A stretch of DNA of 64,000 nucleotides from Psychroflexus sp. MES1-P1E (GCF_002836055.1 NZ_PJBS01000350.1:1-64000); one strand, 5' to 3'. Shown: positions 8,304-17,886, counted from the stretch's first letter. Numbers and translations: made by a program. Notes: a model not told the origin generated them from the letters alone.

Positions 8304-9854
8304 ATGAAACAAATTTGCTTTATTCTAGTAGCGCTTAGTCTACTATCTATGACTTCATGTCGAGATGATTTTGAAACAGAGCCCAGTTTTGGTAGCTTGG
8401 AATTTTCTAGAGATACTGTTTATCTAGACACTGTCTTCACCGATATAGGCTCTAGCACTTATAGTTTTAAAGTGTACAACAGGAGTAGCCAAGATATTAG
8501 TATTCCTAACGTTCAACTCAACCAAGGAGAAAGTTCAAACTTTAGACTTAATGTAGATGGTGTTGCAGGAAAGTCGATTTCAAATATCAATGTTTTGGCA
8601 AAAGATAGCATTTTTGTATTCGTTGAAGTAACAGCGGACATTCAGGATTTATCTCAAAATGAATTATCATTTTTATATTCAGATCAAATCAATTTCGACT
8701 CTGGTGTTAATTTACAGCAAGTCGAGCTTGTTACTCTTGTTCAAGATGCTATCTTTTTATTTCCTGAACGCTTTGAAGATGGATCTTCAGAAACCTTAAC
8801 TTTGGGTATAGATGAAGAGGGAGAAGCTATTCAAATTGATGGATTTATTTTGGATGCTGAACATCTAACCTTTACCAATGAAAAACCATATGTTATCTAT
8901 GGTTTCGCCGGAGTTCCTTCCGGAGAGACACTTACAATAGAAGCAGGTGCCAGAATCCACTTTCACGCTAACAGTGGAATTATTGCAGCAAATAATGCTT
9001 CTGTGAAGGCTATTGGAGGCTTGAGTTCTGATCCTGAATTACTAGAAAATGAAATTATTTTTGAAGGAGACCGCTTAGAACCAGAATATTCGAATATTCC
9101 TGGACAATGGGCCTCAATTTGGTTAACAGAAGGAAGTACAAACCACAAGTTCGAACATGTGACTATTAAAAATTCTACAGTTGGAATTTTAATGGATTCC
9201 AATGATGGCTTAGCACAACCTACACTCACCATTAAAAACACACAAATTTATAATTCTGCAAACGTCGGCTTGTTAGCTAGAACTGGATTTATAGATGCAG
9301 AAAATCTGGTGATCAACAATAGTGGTCAAGCGTCTTTAAACTTGTCTCTTGGGGGACGTTATAATTTTCGTCACAGTACGTTTGCTAATTATTGGCAAAA
9401 TAGCTTTCGCCAGTTTCCTTCAGTATTGATAGAAAATAATCTTCAGTCAGGGGAAACTTTATTTATTTCAGATTTAATAGAAGCCAATTTTAGCAACTGC
9501 ATTATTTATGGGAATGAATCTATTGAACTTCTATTTAATAGAGTAGAAGAGGCTGCGTTTAATTATAATTTTAAAAATTGCTTAGTTCGTTTTCGTGATT
9601 TTAATAACCAATTTTCTGAAGATGAATTATACGATTTTGATAATACTTCTCTATTTGAAAATATACTTTTGAATGAATCTCCACAATTTCTTGATGCTCA
9701 AAATAACCAGTTAATTATCGGAGAGGAATCTGCAGCCAATAATCTGGGAGGACAAAGTAGTGCCAACTTGGTTCCGTTTGATATTTTGGGCGTTGATAGA
9801 ACTCAGAATCCTGATTTGGGTGCATATCAGAGTATTCTATTTGAAGAGCAATAA
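8304..9854 (+). CDS. Right-handed beta-helix lipoprotein of unknown function
   Basis: A 516-residue lipoprotein: signal peptide with lipobox SMTSC, Cys19. Residues about 35-140 form a beta-rich domain with a conserved SLEFSRDTVYLDTVFTDIGS-like opening. From about 190 to 500 there are irregular beta-helix coils with motifs such as HFHANSGI, EHVTIKNSTVGI and NLVINNSGQASL. No catalytic motif or sorting tail was recognised. It is probably anchored in the outer or inner membrane facing outward. It follows the glutamine cyclotransferase gene by 38 bases and ends at a very strong terminator that includes its own stop codon. Confidence 0.75.
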   Translation: MKQICFILVALSLLSMTSCRDDFETEPSFGSLEFSRDTVYLDTVFTDIGSSTYSFKVYNRSSQDISIPNVQLNQGESSNFRLNVDGVAGKSISNINVLAKDSIFVFVEVTADIQDLSQNELSFLYSDQINFDSGVNLQQVELVTLVQDAIFLFPERFEDGSSETLTLGIDEEGEAIQIDGFILDAEHLTFTNEKPYVIYGFAGVPSGETLTIEAGARIHFHANSGIIAANNASVKAIGGLSSDPELLENEIIFEGDRLEPEYSNIPGQWASIWLTEGSTNHKFEHVTIKNSTVGILMDSNDGLAQPTLTIKNTQIYNSANVGLLARTGFIDAENLVINNSGQASLNLSLGGRYNFRHSTFANYWQNSFRQFPSVLIENNLQSGETLFISDLIEANFSNCIIYGNESIELLFNRVEEAAFNYNFKNCLVRFRDFNNQFSEDELYDFDNTSLFENILLNESPQFLDAQNNQLIIGEESAANNLGGQSSANLVPFDILGVDRTQNPDLGAYQSILFEEQ

Positions 9855-9900
9855 GTAAGAAGAGCCACGTTATTAACGTGGCTCTTCTTACTTAGGTTTT
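9853..9900. terminator. Perfect 18-bp bidirectional terminator
   Basis: AAGTAAGAAGAGCCACGT (9853-9870) and its perfect complement (9876-9893) flank a five-base loop. The structure overlaps the stop codon of the beta-helix gene and is followed by GGTTTTTT. It lies between convergent genes and serves glyA on the other strand. Confidence 0.92.
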
Positions 9901-9912
9901 TTAATGTACTTG

Positions 9913-11196
9913 TTAGCTCTTTATTGCTTCAGCAAATAAAGGTCTTTGGCTCATCATAGTGTGAACTTGTTCCTTTATTGACTCTAAATGTGACGTATTC
10001 TCATGATTGACGATAACATCATCTATAAGATCTACAATTTTAGACATCTCATTTTCCATCACCCCTCTGGTGGTTATGGCAGGGGTACCAATTCTTATTC
10101 CTGAAGTAACAAATGGAGATTTATCGTCAAATGGTACCATGTTTTTGTTGACTGTTATACCAGCAGCGCCAAGAGCTTCTTCAGCTTGTTTGCCTGAAAT
10201 ATTTTTATTTCGGAGATCGATAAGCATCATGTGATTATCGGTTCCACCCGAGATGATTTTATAATCTTTATCCATAAATGCTTTTGCCATTGCCGAGGCA
10301 TTTTTGATAACTTGTTTTTGGTAAGACACAAAATCTTCAGAAAGCGCTTCACCAAAAGCTATTGCTTTAGCAGCGATAATATGTATTAATGGACCACCTT
10401 GATTTCCAGGAAAGACTGAGCTATCTAGTAAACTAGACATTTTCTTTAAGTTTCCATTTTTAAATTTGAGACCAAATGGGTTTTCAAAATCTTTACCCAT
10501 TAAAATAATACCACCTCTAGGACCCCGAATAGTTTTATGAGTAGTTGATGTGATAATATGACAATGTTGAAGCGGGCTTTGTAAAAGTCCAGCAGCTATC
10601 AAACCAGATGGATGAGCCATATCTGCTAACAAAATAGCATCAACCTCATCGGCTATTTCCCTAAATATTTTATAATCGATTTCTCTAGAATACGCAGATG
10701 CACCTGCTATAATCATTTTTGGTTTTTCTTTATGAGCCATTTCTCTTACCATCTCATAATCGATAAGGCCAGTTTCTCTATCTACACCGTAAAATACAGG
10801 GTTGTATAGCTTTCCAGAAAAGTTAACAGGAGAACCATGGGTAAGGTGACCACCATGAGAAAGATCGAAACCAAGAATAGTATCTCCTGGGTTTAAACAG
10901 ATGGAAAAAACAGCAGTATTTGCCTGGGAACCTGAGTGTGGCTGAACATTAGCATACTCGGCACCAAATAACTTTTTTACACGCTCTCTTGCCAGATCTT
11001 CAACTTTATCTACGACTTCACATCCACCGTAATACCGTTTGCCTGGATAACCTTCAGCATATTTATTGGTGAGTACAGAACCAGCAGCATCCAATACATC
11101 TTGACTTGCAAAATTTTCACTTGCAATCAATTCTAAACCATTAGTTTGTCTGTTTTTTTCTTCAAGAATCAAGTCTGAAATCGCTTTGTCTTTCAT
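9913..11196 (-). CDS. glyA: Serine hydroxymethyltransferase
   Basis: PLP enzyme that converts serine and tetrahydrofolate to glycine and 5,10-methylene-THF, the main one-carbon source. The 427-residue length is that of bacterial GlyA. The PLP lysine is Lys221 in [14 protein letters not shown], and the active-site segments [22 protein letters not shown] and HSGSQAN are present. It starts at ATG 11196 with a TAAATTTG element (11230-11223) 26 bases upstream on the minus strand. It is divergent from fahA. Confidence 0.98.
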   Translation of the reverse strand: MKDKAISDLILEEKNRQTNGLELIASENFASQDVLDAAGSVLTNKYAEGYPGKRYYGGCEVVDKVEDLARERVKKLFGAEYANVQPHSGSQANTAVFSICLNPGDTILGFDLSHGGHLTHGSPVNFSGKLYNPVFYGVDRETGLIDYEMVREMAHKEKPKMIIAGASAYSREIDYKIFREIADEVDAILLADMAHPSGLIAAGLLQSPLQHCHIITSTTHKTIRGPRGGIILMGKDFENPFGLKFKNGNLKKMSSLLDSSVFPGNQGGPLIHIIAAKAIAFGEALSEDFVSYQKQVIKNASAMAKAFMDKDYKIISGGTDNHMMLIDLRNKNISGKQAEEALGAAGITVNKNMVPFDDKSPFVTSGIRIGTPAITTRGVMENEMSKIVDLIDDVIVNHENTSHLESIKEQVHTMMSQRPLFAEAIKS

Positions 11197-11222
11197 TTTA
11201 TATTTTAAAGTTAAATATGCTC

Positions 11223-11230
11223 CAAATTTA
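11223..11230 (-). promoter_or_regulatory. Putative glyA promoter (-7 element)
   Basis: TAAATTTG on the minus strand, 26 bases before the glyA ATG. The -33 element is not clear. Confidence 0.4.
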
Positions 11231-11262
11231 ATTATTTGGAACGGTTAATTCGCATAAAATAA

Positions 11263-11270
11263 TATATTTG
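11263..11270 (+). promoter_or_regulatory. Putative fahA promoter (-7 element)
   Basis: TATATTTG 42 bases before the fahA ATG, with a TTTG 24 bases further upstream (11235-11238). Confidence 0.5.
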
Positions 11271-11312
11271 AAGGAAGATTTAAGATTAATTTCAATATAC
11301 TAAATTCATACT

Positions 11313-12593
11313 ATGTCTCTAAAAGCTAATAATCCTTCTCGAAAAACTTGGTTGGATGTCCCCGATAATACAGATTTCCCTATTCAGAATATTCCTTTTG
11401 GTGTTTTTCTTACCCGAGATGATATTATTACCATAGGAACACGCATTGGTGATTTTGCTATAGATCTAGGTGCTTTGCATCAACTTGGTTATTTTAAAGA
11501 TATCCCGTTGACGGATGATATTTTTTTGCAGGATACCTTAAATGATTTTATTGCAGATGGCAGAAAAACTTGGAGATCTGTCAGAAATCGGGTTGCAGAA
11601 CTATTTGACGTTAATACTGATGAATTAAAGTCCAACGAAAAAGATAAAGAAACGGTCTTATTTACTTTAGATGAGATTGAAATGCAAATGCCTGTTCAGG
11701 TTGGAGATTATACAGATTTTTATTCCAGTAAGGAACATGCAACCAATGTAGGTAAGATGTTTAGAGATCCAGAAAATGCTTTACTGCCAAACTGGCTGCA
11801 TGCGCCAATAGGTTATCACGGCAGGAGTTCGTCTATTGTACCAAGTGGAATACCTATTCACAGGCCACAGGGTCAAAAATTACCTAAAGGATCTGATGAG
11901 CCTATTTTTGGTCCCACTAGACAGTTAGACTTCGAATTAGAAATGGCATTCATTACGACCGATAGTAATCTTTTGGGAGAACCCATACCGGTAGAAGATG
12001 CTGAAAGCTATATTTTTGGTATGGTACTCTTCAATGACTGGAGTGCTAGAGATCTTCAAAAGTGGGAATATGTGCCACTTGGACCGTTTCTTGGCAAAAA
12101 CTTTGGATGCTCCGTTTCACCATGGATTGTTACTTTAGATGCTTTAGAGCCTTTCAGAGTAGAGGGGCCTAAGCCTATCAAGAAACTATTACCATATTTA
12201 CAAACTACCGATAAAAAAAGTTTTGACATCAATCTCTCGGTATCAATTAAGCCAGAAAACACTGATGAAATGGTTATCACAAAATCTAATTTCAAATATA
12301 TGTATTGGAGTATGAGCCAGCAGCTGGCTCACCATACAGTTAATGGATGTCCAGTAAATAGTGGTGATATGATGGCGAGTGGAACTATTTCTGGATCCAC
12401 ACCAGATTCTTATGGCTCTATGCTAGAGTTATCTTGGGGAGGCTCTAAAACAGTTAAATTAAATGGTGGTGAAGAACGCCGATATATTGAAGATAACGAT
12501 ACAGTAACCCTACGTGGATATTGCCAGAATCACGAAGTTAGAATTGGTTTTGGTGAAGTCTCAACTAAGATTTTACCAGTTTTCAAATTATAG
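11313..12593 (+). CDS. fahA: Fumarylacetoacetase
   Basis: The final enzyme of tyrosine degradation; it hydrolyses 4-fumarylacetoacetate to fumarate and acetoacetate. The 426-residue protein has the FAH N-terminal domain (about 18-115) and the C-terminal hydrolase domain. Metal and substrate residues lie in DYTDFYSSKEHATNVG, PIGYHGRSSS, RQLDFELEMAFI and LFNDWSARDLQ. The enzymes preceding it in the pathway are not in this window. It is convergent with the DCC protein gene only two bases away. Confidence 0.96.
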   Translation: MSLKANNPSRKTWLDVPDNTDFPIQNIPFGVFLTRDDIITIGTRIGDFAIDLGALHQLGYFKDIPLTDDIFLQDTLNDFIADGRKTWRSVRNRVAELFDVNTDELKSNEKDKETVLFTLDEIEMQMPVQVGDYTDFYSSKEHATNVGKMFRDPENALLPNWLHAPIGYHGRSSSIVPSGIPIHRPQGQKLPKGSDEPIFGPTRQLDFELEMAFITTDSNLLGEPIPVEDAESYIFGMVLFNDWSARDLQKWEYVPLGPFLGKNFGCSVSPWIVTLDALEPFRVEGPKPIKKLLPYLQTTDKKSFDINLSVSIKPENTDEMVITKSNFKYMYWSMSQQLAHHTVNGCPVNSGDMMASGTISGSTPDSYGSMLELSWGGSKTVKLNGGEERRYIEDNDTVTLRGYCQNHEVRIGFGEVSTKILPVFKL

Positions 12594-12595
12594 TT

Positions 12596-13012
12596 TTAAG
12601 TATCTAGAAACCTGGACTGTTCTTCTTTTGAAGGCATAGGACAGGTTTCTGTTTTTCCAAACCATTGGTACCGATTCTTAGCTATATAATCGTAAACCAA
12701 ATCTCTAAAGCTTTTGGGAATAATTAAAAACAGGCTCAAGGCAGGATATAACCCATTTAGATCTTTACAAATTTCGAGGGCAGCCGTTGACTTGATATAA
12801 TAAGCATGTCTTGGTTCTATTACTATTATAGAATCCACCTTAGAGGAATCGATACCTCTTTCTGATGTCATTTTTTTGCCGAGATCACTCTGAAGAGAGG
12901 CGAACCTATACAGGTCTTTTTTATCTCTTTCCATTATAAAGCGAACTGATGCGTTGCAGAAATTGCAAACACCATCAAAAAGCACAATTTTTTTATTTTC
13001 TGGTAAGGTCAT
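12596..13012 (-). CDS. Thiol-disulfide oxidoreductase DCC family (DUF393)
   Basis: A 138-residue protein of the DCC family, named after its DxxCxxC motif, seen here as FDGVCNFC with Cys16 and Cys19. The fold is thioredoxin-like, which suggests a redox role, but no substrate is known for the family. It has no signal peptide. Its start overlaps the mutS2 stop by four bases, so the two genes are translationally coupled; a functional link to recombination or repair is only suggested by that. Confidence 0.88.
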   Translation of the reverse strand: MTLPENKKIVLFDGVCNFCNASVRFIMERDKKDLYRFASLQSDLGKKMTSERGIDSSKVDSIIVIEPRHAYYIKSTAALEICKDLNGLYPALSLFLIIPKSFRDLVYDYIAKNRYQWFGKTETCPMPSKEEQSRFLDT

Positions 13013-15183
13013 TTTGCTCGTTTTACAAGTTCAAGTTGATCATCGGACACACTAGTTGTAAACATTCCATAATTGACAACTACTTTTCCTTTATCAAATT
13101 TATCAATAGTACCAACCGCACGTCCATTTTGTAACCTTACGGAATCCCCTTTTTTAAAGTTAGGTTTGGTAGGAGTTTTCGAAGCTTCTTCTTCCTCTTT
13201 AGTTTTTTCTTTTCTCTTCTTTTGCCTTATTTTTTCAACCTTTTCTTGGGCTTCTTCCTTGACCTTATGCTTTTTTTGTTTTTGGATTTTTTCGTCTTTC
13301 TGGGTCTGTTTGATTCTCTTGGAATTCTCCTTTTCTACAACTTTTAAAATATTGGAATAAAGCAGCTTCTTATCTTTATTATTGAAGTATTGTAGTCCAA
13401 TTTTATCCATCTTCTCGCCAATACCAATCATACGTTGATTGCTATCGTAAAGCTCTTGGTAACTTTCTAACTTTAGTTGAATTTTAGAATTAGTTTCATC
13501 GAGTTTTTCCTGTTCTTTCTGAGTCTCGCTGGTTTTAGATTTTAATTCTGAATTTATTTTAGCCAGTTTGGAACGTTCCATTTGTAGCTTAGCGATACTT
13601 TTATCAAACCTGATTTTACCTCGCTCGACTTTCTTTTTAGCCCGATTGATTAAACTGAAGGGAATTCCATTTTTTTGGGCAACTTCGAAAGTGAAAGAAC
13701 TTCCGGCTTCTCCTAGCTTAAGCTCAAATAAAGGCTCCATAGTATAACTGTCAAAAGCCATGTTAGCATTAACTATTTCAGGATTCTCATCGGCCATCAT
13801 CTTAAGGTTGGCATAATGTGTTGTAATTATACCATAAGCTTTTTTCTCATGAAAGACTTCCAGAAAGGTCTCAGCTAGTGCACCGCCAAGCTCAGGATCG
13901 GATCCAGTACCAAATTCATCGATTAAAAATAAGGTCTTATCGTCACAGACTTTTAAAAAATTCCTCATGTTTTTCAACCTATAGCTGTAAGTACTTAAAT
14001 GGTTTTCAATGCTTTGATTATCGCCAATATCTGTAAGAATTTTATCAAAAAAGCAAATCCTAGAGTATTCGTGAACCGGAATAAGCATACCAGATTGAAG
14101 CATAATTTGGACTAAGCCAATTGTTTTGAGTGTTATACTCTTCCCTCCTGCGTTGGGGCCAGAAATCACGATAATTTGTTGAGAATCGTTTAGGGTGATA
14201 TCTTGTGCGTACGTTTTTTCCCCAGTTTTGTTATGATTGATCAATAATAAAGGATGATAAGCATCTTTTAAAAAGATTTCCTTATCTGTGGTTATTTTTG
14301 GCAGTAATCCTTCATACAACTCAGCATATTTTACTTTGGCGGAAACGAGGTCTATTTCACTTAGATAATTTTGGTACTGCTTCAGCAAGTCTATATAAGG
14401 TCTTAAAAAGTTTGTTAAGGCTTTTAAAATTTTATTGACTTCCTCTTTTTCTTCATATTCAGCTTCATCCAGTTCCCTTTCAGAATTTTGTGTTTCTTCA
14501 GGTTGGATGTAAACTATATTACCAGATTTTGAGCTCCCTAGCATAGCTCCTTTTACTTTGCGTTTGTGCGTCGCTGTTACTGCAAGTACACGCACGTTAT
14601 CTACTATGCTTTCTTTTATATCATCCAGGTAACCATAGCTGATATATTTAGACAAGGCTTTAGAAAAACTTGAGTTTATTTTACCCTTTGCAATGTTTAT
14701 CGTCTTTCTTATTCTAAAGAGTTCTGGAGTGGCATCATTTTTAATATCCCCAAATTTGTCAATGACACGTCTTATCTCATCTACAATATCAGTTGTATAT
14801 TCTATAGGTTGAGTAGATCTGAAAAGATTAGGGTAAAGTTCTTTATACTTTTGAAAGTATTTTAAATGAATATTTGTGGTTTCAGACAAGTTTAAAATCT
14901 TTCTAAAGCCGCTGAGTTCCATCACCGACCCTTCAATATTTAAAAATTTTAAGGCTTCATCTACACTTTCAAAGCCGTGGTTGGGGATAGGTTTTTCCTG
15001 AAGTCCTGAAGATTTGTATTCCTCTGTTTGATTCAGGTGAAAATAAATGGATTTATAAGAGGTATAGGGTTTTAGATCGAGAGCTTTTTGCTGTCCTTTT
15101 TCTGTGATACAATAGGTGCTCAACTGTCCACAAATTGTTGGAAATTCTAAATCTATTAAGGATTTTTCGCTAATGTTTATCAT
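13009..15183 (-). CDS. mutS2: MutS2 family ATPase lacking the Smr domain
   Basis: A 724-residue MutS2: core and clamp domains (about 1-330), Walker A GPNAGGKS (342-349), Walker B LFLIDEFGTGSDP (418-430) and a long charged coiled coil (about 520-660). MutS2 binds branched DNA and collided ribosomes. Instead of the C-terminal Smr nuclease domain of Bacillus MutS2 (about 785 residues), the protein ends in a short SH3/KOW-like segment, KGDSVRLQNGRAVGTI, about 675-720. Nuclease activity must then lie elsewhere or be absent. It is the first gene of an operon with the DCC protein and is divergent from ung. Confidence 0.93.
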   Translation of the reverse strand: MINISEKSLIDLEFPTICGQLSTYCITEKGQQKALDLKPYTSYKSIYFHLNQTEEYKSSGLQEKPIPNHGFESVDEALKFLNIEGSVMELSGFRKILNLSETTNIHLKYFQKYKELYPNLFRSTQPIEYTTDIVDEIRRVIDKFGDIKNDATPELFRIRKTINIAKGKINSSFSKALSKYISYGYLDDIKESIVDNVRVLAVTATHKRKVKGAMLGSSKSGNIVYIQPEETQNSERELDEAEYEEKEEVNKILKALTNFLRPYIDLLKQYQNYLSEIDLVSAKVKYAELYEGLLPKITTDKEIFLKDAYHPLLLINHNKTGEKTYAQDITLNDSQQIIVISGPNAGGKSITLKTIGLVQIMLQSGMLIPVHEYSRICFFDKILTDIGDNQSIENHLSTYSYRLKNMRNFLKVCDDKTLFLIDEFGTGSDPELGGALAETFLEVFHEKKAYGIITTHYANLKMMADENPEIVNANMAFDSYTMEPLFELKLGEAGSSFTFEVAQKNGIPFSLINRAKKKVERGKIRFDKSIAKLQMERSKLAKINSELKSKTSETQKEQEKLDETNSKIQLKLESYQELYDSNQRMIGIGEKMDKIGLQYFNNKDKKLLYSNILKVVEKENSKRIKQTQKDEKIQKQKKHKVKEEAQEKVEKIRQKKRKEKTKEEEEASKTPTKPNFKKGDSVRLQNGRAVGTIDKFDKGKVVVNYGMFTTSVSDDQLELVKRAK

Positions 15184-15193
15184 ACTAAAATTC

Positions 15194-15201
15194 TACATTT
15201 G
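15194..15201 (+). promoter_or_regulatory. Putative ung promoter (-7 element)
   Basis: TACATTTG between the divergent mutS2 and ung genes, 26 bases before the ung ATG. Confidence 0.5.
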
Positions 15202-15227
15202 TAGTCTTGCAAAAATACGCATAATAT

Positions 15228-15893
15228 ATGGAGGTAAAGATTGAAGCAAATTGGAAAAAAATCTTAAAAGATGAGTTTGATAAACATTATTTCAAGTCTC
15301 TTATAACTTTTATAAAGGCTGAATATAAAAACTATACCTGTTATCCTAAAGGGACAGACATTTTCAATGCCTTCGAGTTTTGCCCATTCGATAAAACAAA
15401 AGTGGTGATTTTGGGGCAGGATCCTTATCATGGTCCACAGCAGGCTCATGGGTTATCGTTTTCTGTCCCAAAAGGAATATCGACCCCTCCTTCCCTTATT
15501 AATATCTATAAGGAATTGAAGGAAGATCTTACTATACCAATTCCAGAGCACGGTAATTTAGAATCGTGGGCTAAGCAAGGAGTATTGTTACTCAATGCTA
15601 CTTTAACCGTTAGAGCGCATGAAGCTGGGAGTCATCAAAATAAAGGCTGGGAGATTTTTACGGATGAAGTAATCAAGAAATTGTCTTCAGAAAAAGAGGG
15701 GATTGTTTTTCTACTCTGGGGTGGTTATGCAAAGAGGAAATCGAAACTTATCAATTCAGCAAAGCACCATATTCTAACTTCTGGTCACCCTTCACCTCTT
15801 AGCGCAAATAGAGGCTATTGGTTCGGGAATAAACATTTCAGTGAAACGAATAAGATTTTAGCTAGACAAAGTACTTCACTGGTTAAGTGGTAA
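15228..15893 (+). CDS. ung: Uracil-DNA glycosylase
   Basis: Family 1 UDG, which removes uracil from DNA to start base-excision repair. The 221-residue length is normal. The water-activating motif GQDPYHGP holds Asp65, and the leucine-loop motif HPSPLSANRGYWFGNKHFSE is near the C-terminus. The upstream TACATTTG promoter and absence of other ATGs support the start at 15228. Confidence 0.98.
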   Translation: MEVKIEANWKKILKDEFDKHYFKSLITFIKAEYKNYTCYPKGTDIFNAFEFCPFDKTKVVILGQDPYHGPQQAHGLSFSVPKGISTPPSLINIYKELKEDLTIPIPEHGNLESWAKQGVLLLNATLTVRAHEAGSHQNKGWEIFTDEVIKKLSSEKEGIVFLLWGGYAKRKSKLINSAKHHILTSGHPSPLSANRGYWFGNKHFSETNKILARQSTSLVKW

Positions 15894-15897
15894 TATG

Positions 15898-16089
15898 TTA
15901 TTTATCAGCGAGAACAGGATTTGAACTGGCTTTTTCTTCAGACCAAACTTTTGGGGTATTGATTTTTATTTTTTTCTTTAAAACTTTATTTTTCAAATTT
16001 TTAGAAACAAAATCAGGGCAATCGCAGCTAAATTTGAGCAATAAGAAATTTATTAATAATAGAGAGAGGAGGATAATCAAATAGATCAT
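15898..16089 (-). CDS. Possible small single-pass membrane protein
   Basis: A 63-codon frame whose first 20 residues are almost all hydrophobic (YLIILLSLLLINFLLLKF), followed by a CDCPDF motif and a basic tail. It follows the NMT1-like gene on the same strand after 74 bases and stops five bases from the convergent ung stop. No family was recognised. The last codons coincide with a sequence resembling a tRNA T-arm (GTTCAAATCCTG), which may be chance. It may be a real small protein or an accidental frame. Confidence 0.35.
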   Translation of the reverse strand: MIYLIILLSLLLINFLLLKFSCDCPDFVSKNLKNKVLKKKIKINTPKVWSEEKASSNPVLADK

Positions 16090-16163
16090 AAATGTTTTTT
16101 GGTATTAGGATAAAGTTTTAATTACTTAAATTAGATGCTAGATAATAGGATTGGTTGCGTGGA

Positions 16164-17012
16164 TTAATAAATAATTTCAGAATAAGTTTTTCGTTTTGAT
16201 ATCAGCCCCAAATCAATTAATTTTTTTTGAGTGACTAAAACATCATCTTCAGAAATTTGTTGTTGGCTCCATTCCGTTATGGAAAGCCATTCTTCAACAT
16301 CTTCAATTTTAAGTTGATAACGTTTTGAAACTAAGTCATCAATGTCTTTGATTGTTTTGAAAGTTTTGCTTTTCTGGTTAAGCGGTTCTAAAATATCAGG
16401 GATGACTTCAGAATTGTTCTTTATAAACTTTTCAGTGGTTACAATTACAAAACATGGCCAAGGTGACGGAACATCACCTATTCTTCTAAAGATTCCTTTA
16501 TCTACTAAAGGTTTGGTCGTAAAGTGTTCCCACAAAAAATAATCTGATGTCCCTTCAGTGAGGGACTCTATAGCACCATTCAAATTTTTGATGATTTTAA
16601 AATCTAAATGTTCCAGATTCCAGTTATTATTATTGCTATTTACATAAGACATAAGATGCGATCCAGACCCGTAACGACTTATAGCAGCAGTCTTACCTCT
16701 TAAGTCTATCATATCATAATACTTGGAATTAGCATCAACATGCATACCCCACATAAGGGGGGTCTGTATATAACTTTGTAAAATCTTGAATGTGTTGCCT
16801 TCGCAGATTTCTTTAATAGAACCTTCCGTAAGCATAACGGCAATATCAACATCATTATTTTTAAGAGCTTCACTCATCTCTCCTGTTCCGCCATGAAAAT
16901 CTGTCCAAGTGAGGTCTATATCATGAGATTCGAATTCTTTATTTTCGATGCATAAATGCCACGGTAGATTAAAATGTTCTGGGACACCACCCACTCTTAT
17001 GTTTTTCATCAT
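16164..17012 (-). CDS. NMT1/THI5-like periplasmic-binding-fold protein without signal peptide
   Basis: A 282-residue protein with the two-lobed type 2 periplasmic-binding fold, similar in layout to the Ca3427-like branch of NMT1/THI5-like proteins: VGGVPEHFNLPW at the start, DIAVMLTEGS, GKTAAISRYGSGSHLM and YFLWEHFTTKP. It has no signal peptide or lipobox, so it probably acts in the cytoplasm rather than feeding a transporter. It begins one base after the uridine phosphorylase stop, so the two are co-transcribed; a role around pyrimidine or thiamine-type metabolites is a guess from context. Confidence 0.75.
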   Translation of the reverse strand: MMKNIRVGGVPEHFNLPWHLCIENKEFESHDIDLTWTDFHGGTGEMSEALKNNDVDIAVMLTEGSIKEICEGNTFKILQSYIQTPLMWGMHVDANSKYYDMIDLRGKTAAISRYGSGSHLMSYVNSNNNNWNLEHLDFKIIKNLNGAIESLTEGTSDYFLWEHFTTKPLVDKGIFRRIGDVPSPWPCFVIVTTEKFIKNNSEVIPDILEPLNQKSKTFKTIKDIDDLVSKRYQLKIEDVEEWLSITEWSQQQISEDDVLVTQKKLIDLGLISKRKTYSEIIY

Positions 17013-17013
17013 C

Positions 17014-17886
17014 TTATAACTTAGATAATTTGTCTAATGTGAAACGAATAAGAGAATCTACGGAAGCTTTTGGGTCTTTACTAAATTCGCCTGTTGCTCT
17101 ATTGGCAATGATGGCGTTCATGGATAAAGCTTTATGGCCAAGTAATTTAGCTAAACCGTAAGTTGCACTAGTTTCCATCTCCAGATTAGTTATACTATGA
17201 TTTTCATATCTAAAGGATACGAGTTGGTCTATAAAGTCTGGATCTTCTAGCTCAAGACGCAATGTTCTTCCTTGTGGTCCATAAAAGCCTAAATTAGTTC
17301 CAGTATATCCAGGGATAACCTTTGACTCTTTAAGAAAATGATCGATAAGAGTCTGATCTGCGTCAACGATATATGATAAAGGTTTTTTTGGTGAAACCTT
17401 AAGATGATCACATAAAGCTTTAGTAGCTTCATCATTAGTCACCTTATTTTTATAATAATGCAATAAGCCATCAAATCCAACACCAGCTTCACTCACCACA
17501 AATTTATCTAAGTCTACAAAAGGTTGAATACCTCCAGAAGTTCCTATCCTTATAATAGTTAGCTCCTGATGGTTCTTTTTTATCTCTCTAGTTTTTAAAT
17601 CGATATTAACTAAGGCATCAAGTTCATTAAGAACAATATCTATATTATCAATACCAATTCCTGTAGAGATTACAGTGATTTTTTTGCCTTTATAAAATCC
17701 AGTTTGAGTTTTGAATTCTCTCTTCTGAGTCTCAAAAATAACCTCATCAAAATAGGAGGTTACTTTTGCAACGCGTTCTTGATCTCCTACGGTAATAATG
17801 GTATGTGCAATATCCTCTGGTTTTAAATTGAGGTGATAGATGCTGCCGTCTGGATTTAAGATTAATTCTGATGATGCTATAGGCAT
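17014..17886 (-). CDS. Uridine phosphorylase-like nucleoside phosphorylase
   Basis: A 290-residue PNP/UDP-family phosphorylase that splits nucleosides with phosphate to base and ribose-1-phosphate. Seen features are HTIITVGDQERV, a phosphate-site segment IIRIGTSGGIQP and the nucleoside-binding TNLEMETSATYGLAKL. It closely fits uridine phosphorylase but could accept other nucleosides. It is the first gene of an operon with the NMT1-like gene. A hairpin (17903-17923) lies 16 bases upstream of the ATG. Confidence 0.9.
   Translation of the reverse strand: MPIASSELILNPDGSIYHLNLKPEDIAHTIITVGDQERVAKVTSYFDEVIFETQKREFKTQTGFYKGKKITVISTGIGIDNIDIVLNELDALVNIDLKTREIKKNHQELTIIRIGTSGGIQPFVDLDKFVVSEAGVGFDGLLHYYKNKVTNDEATKALCDHLKVSPKKPLSYIVDADQTLIDHFLKESKVIPGYTGTNLGFYGPQGRTLRLELEDPDFIDQLVSFRYENHSITNLEMETSATYGLAKLLGHKALSMNAIIANRATGEFSKDPKASVDSLIRFTLDKLSKL

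Noticed and set aside
15898-15950. Complete tRNA gene on the minus strand
   Set aside because: Only a T-arm-like piece is present; the stem pairs poorly and no D-arm, anticodon arm or acceptor partner could be built.
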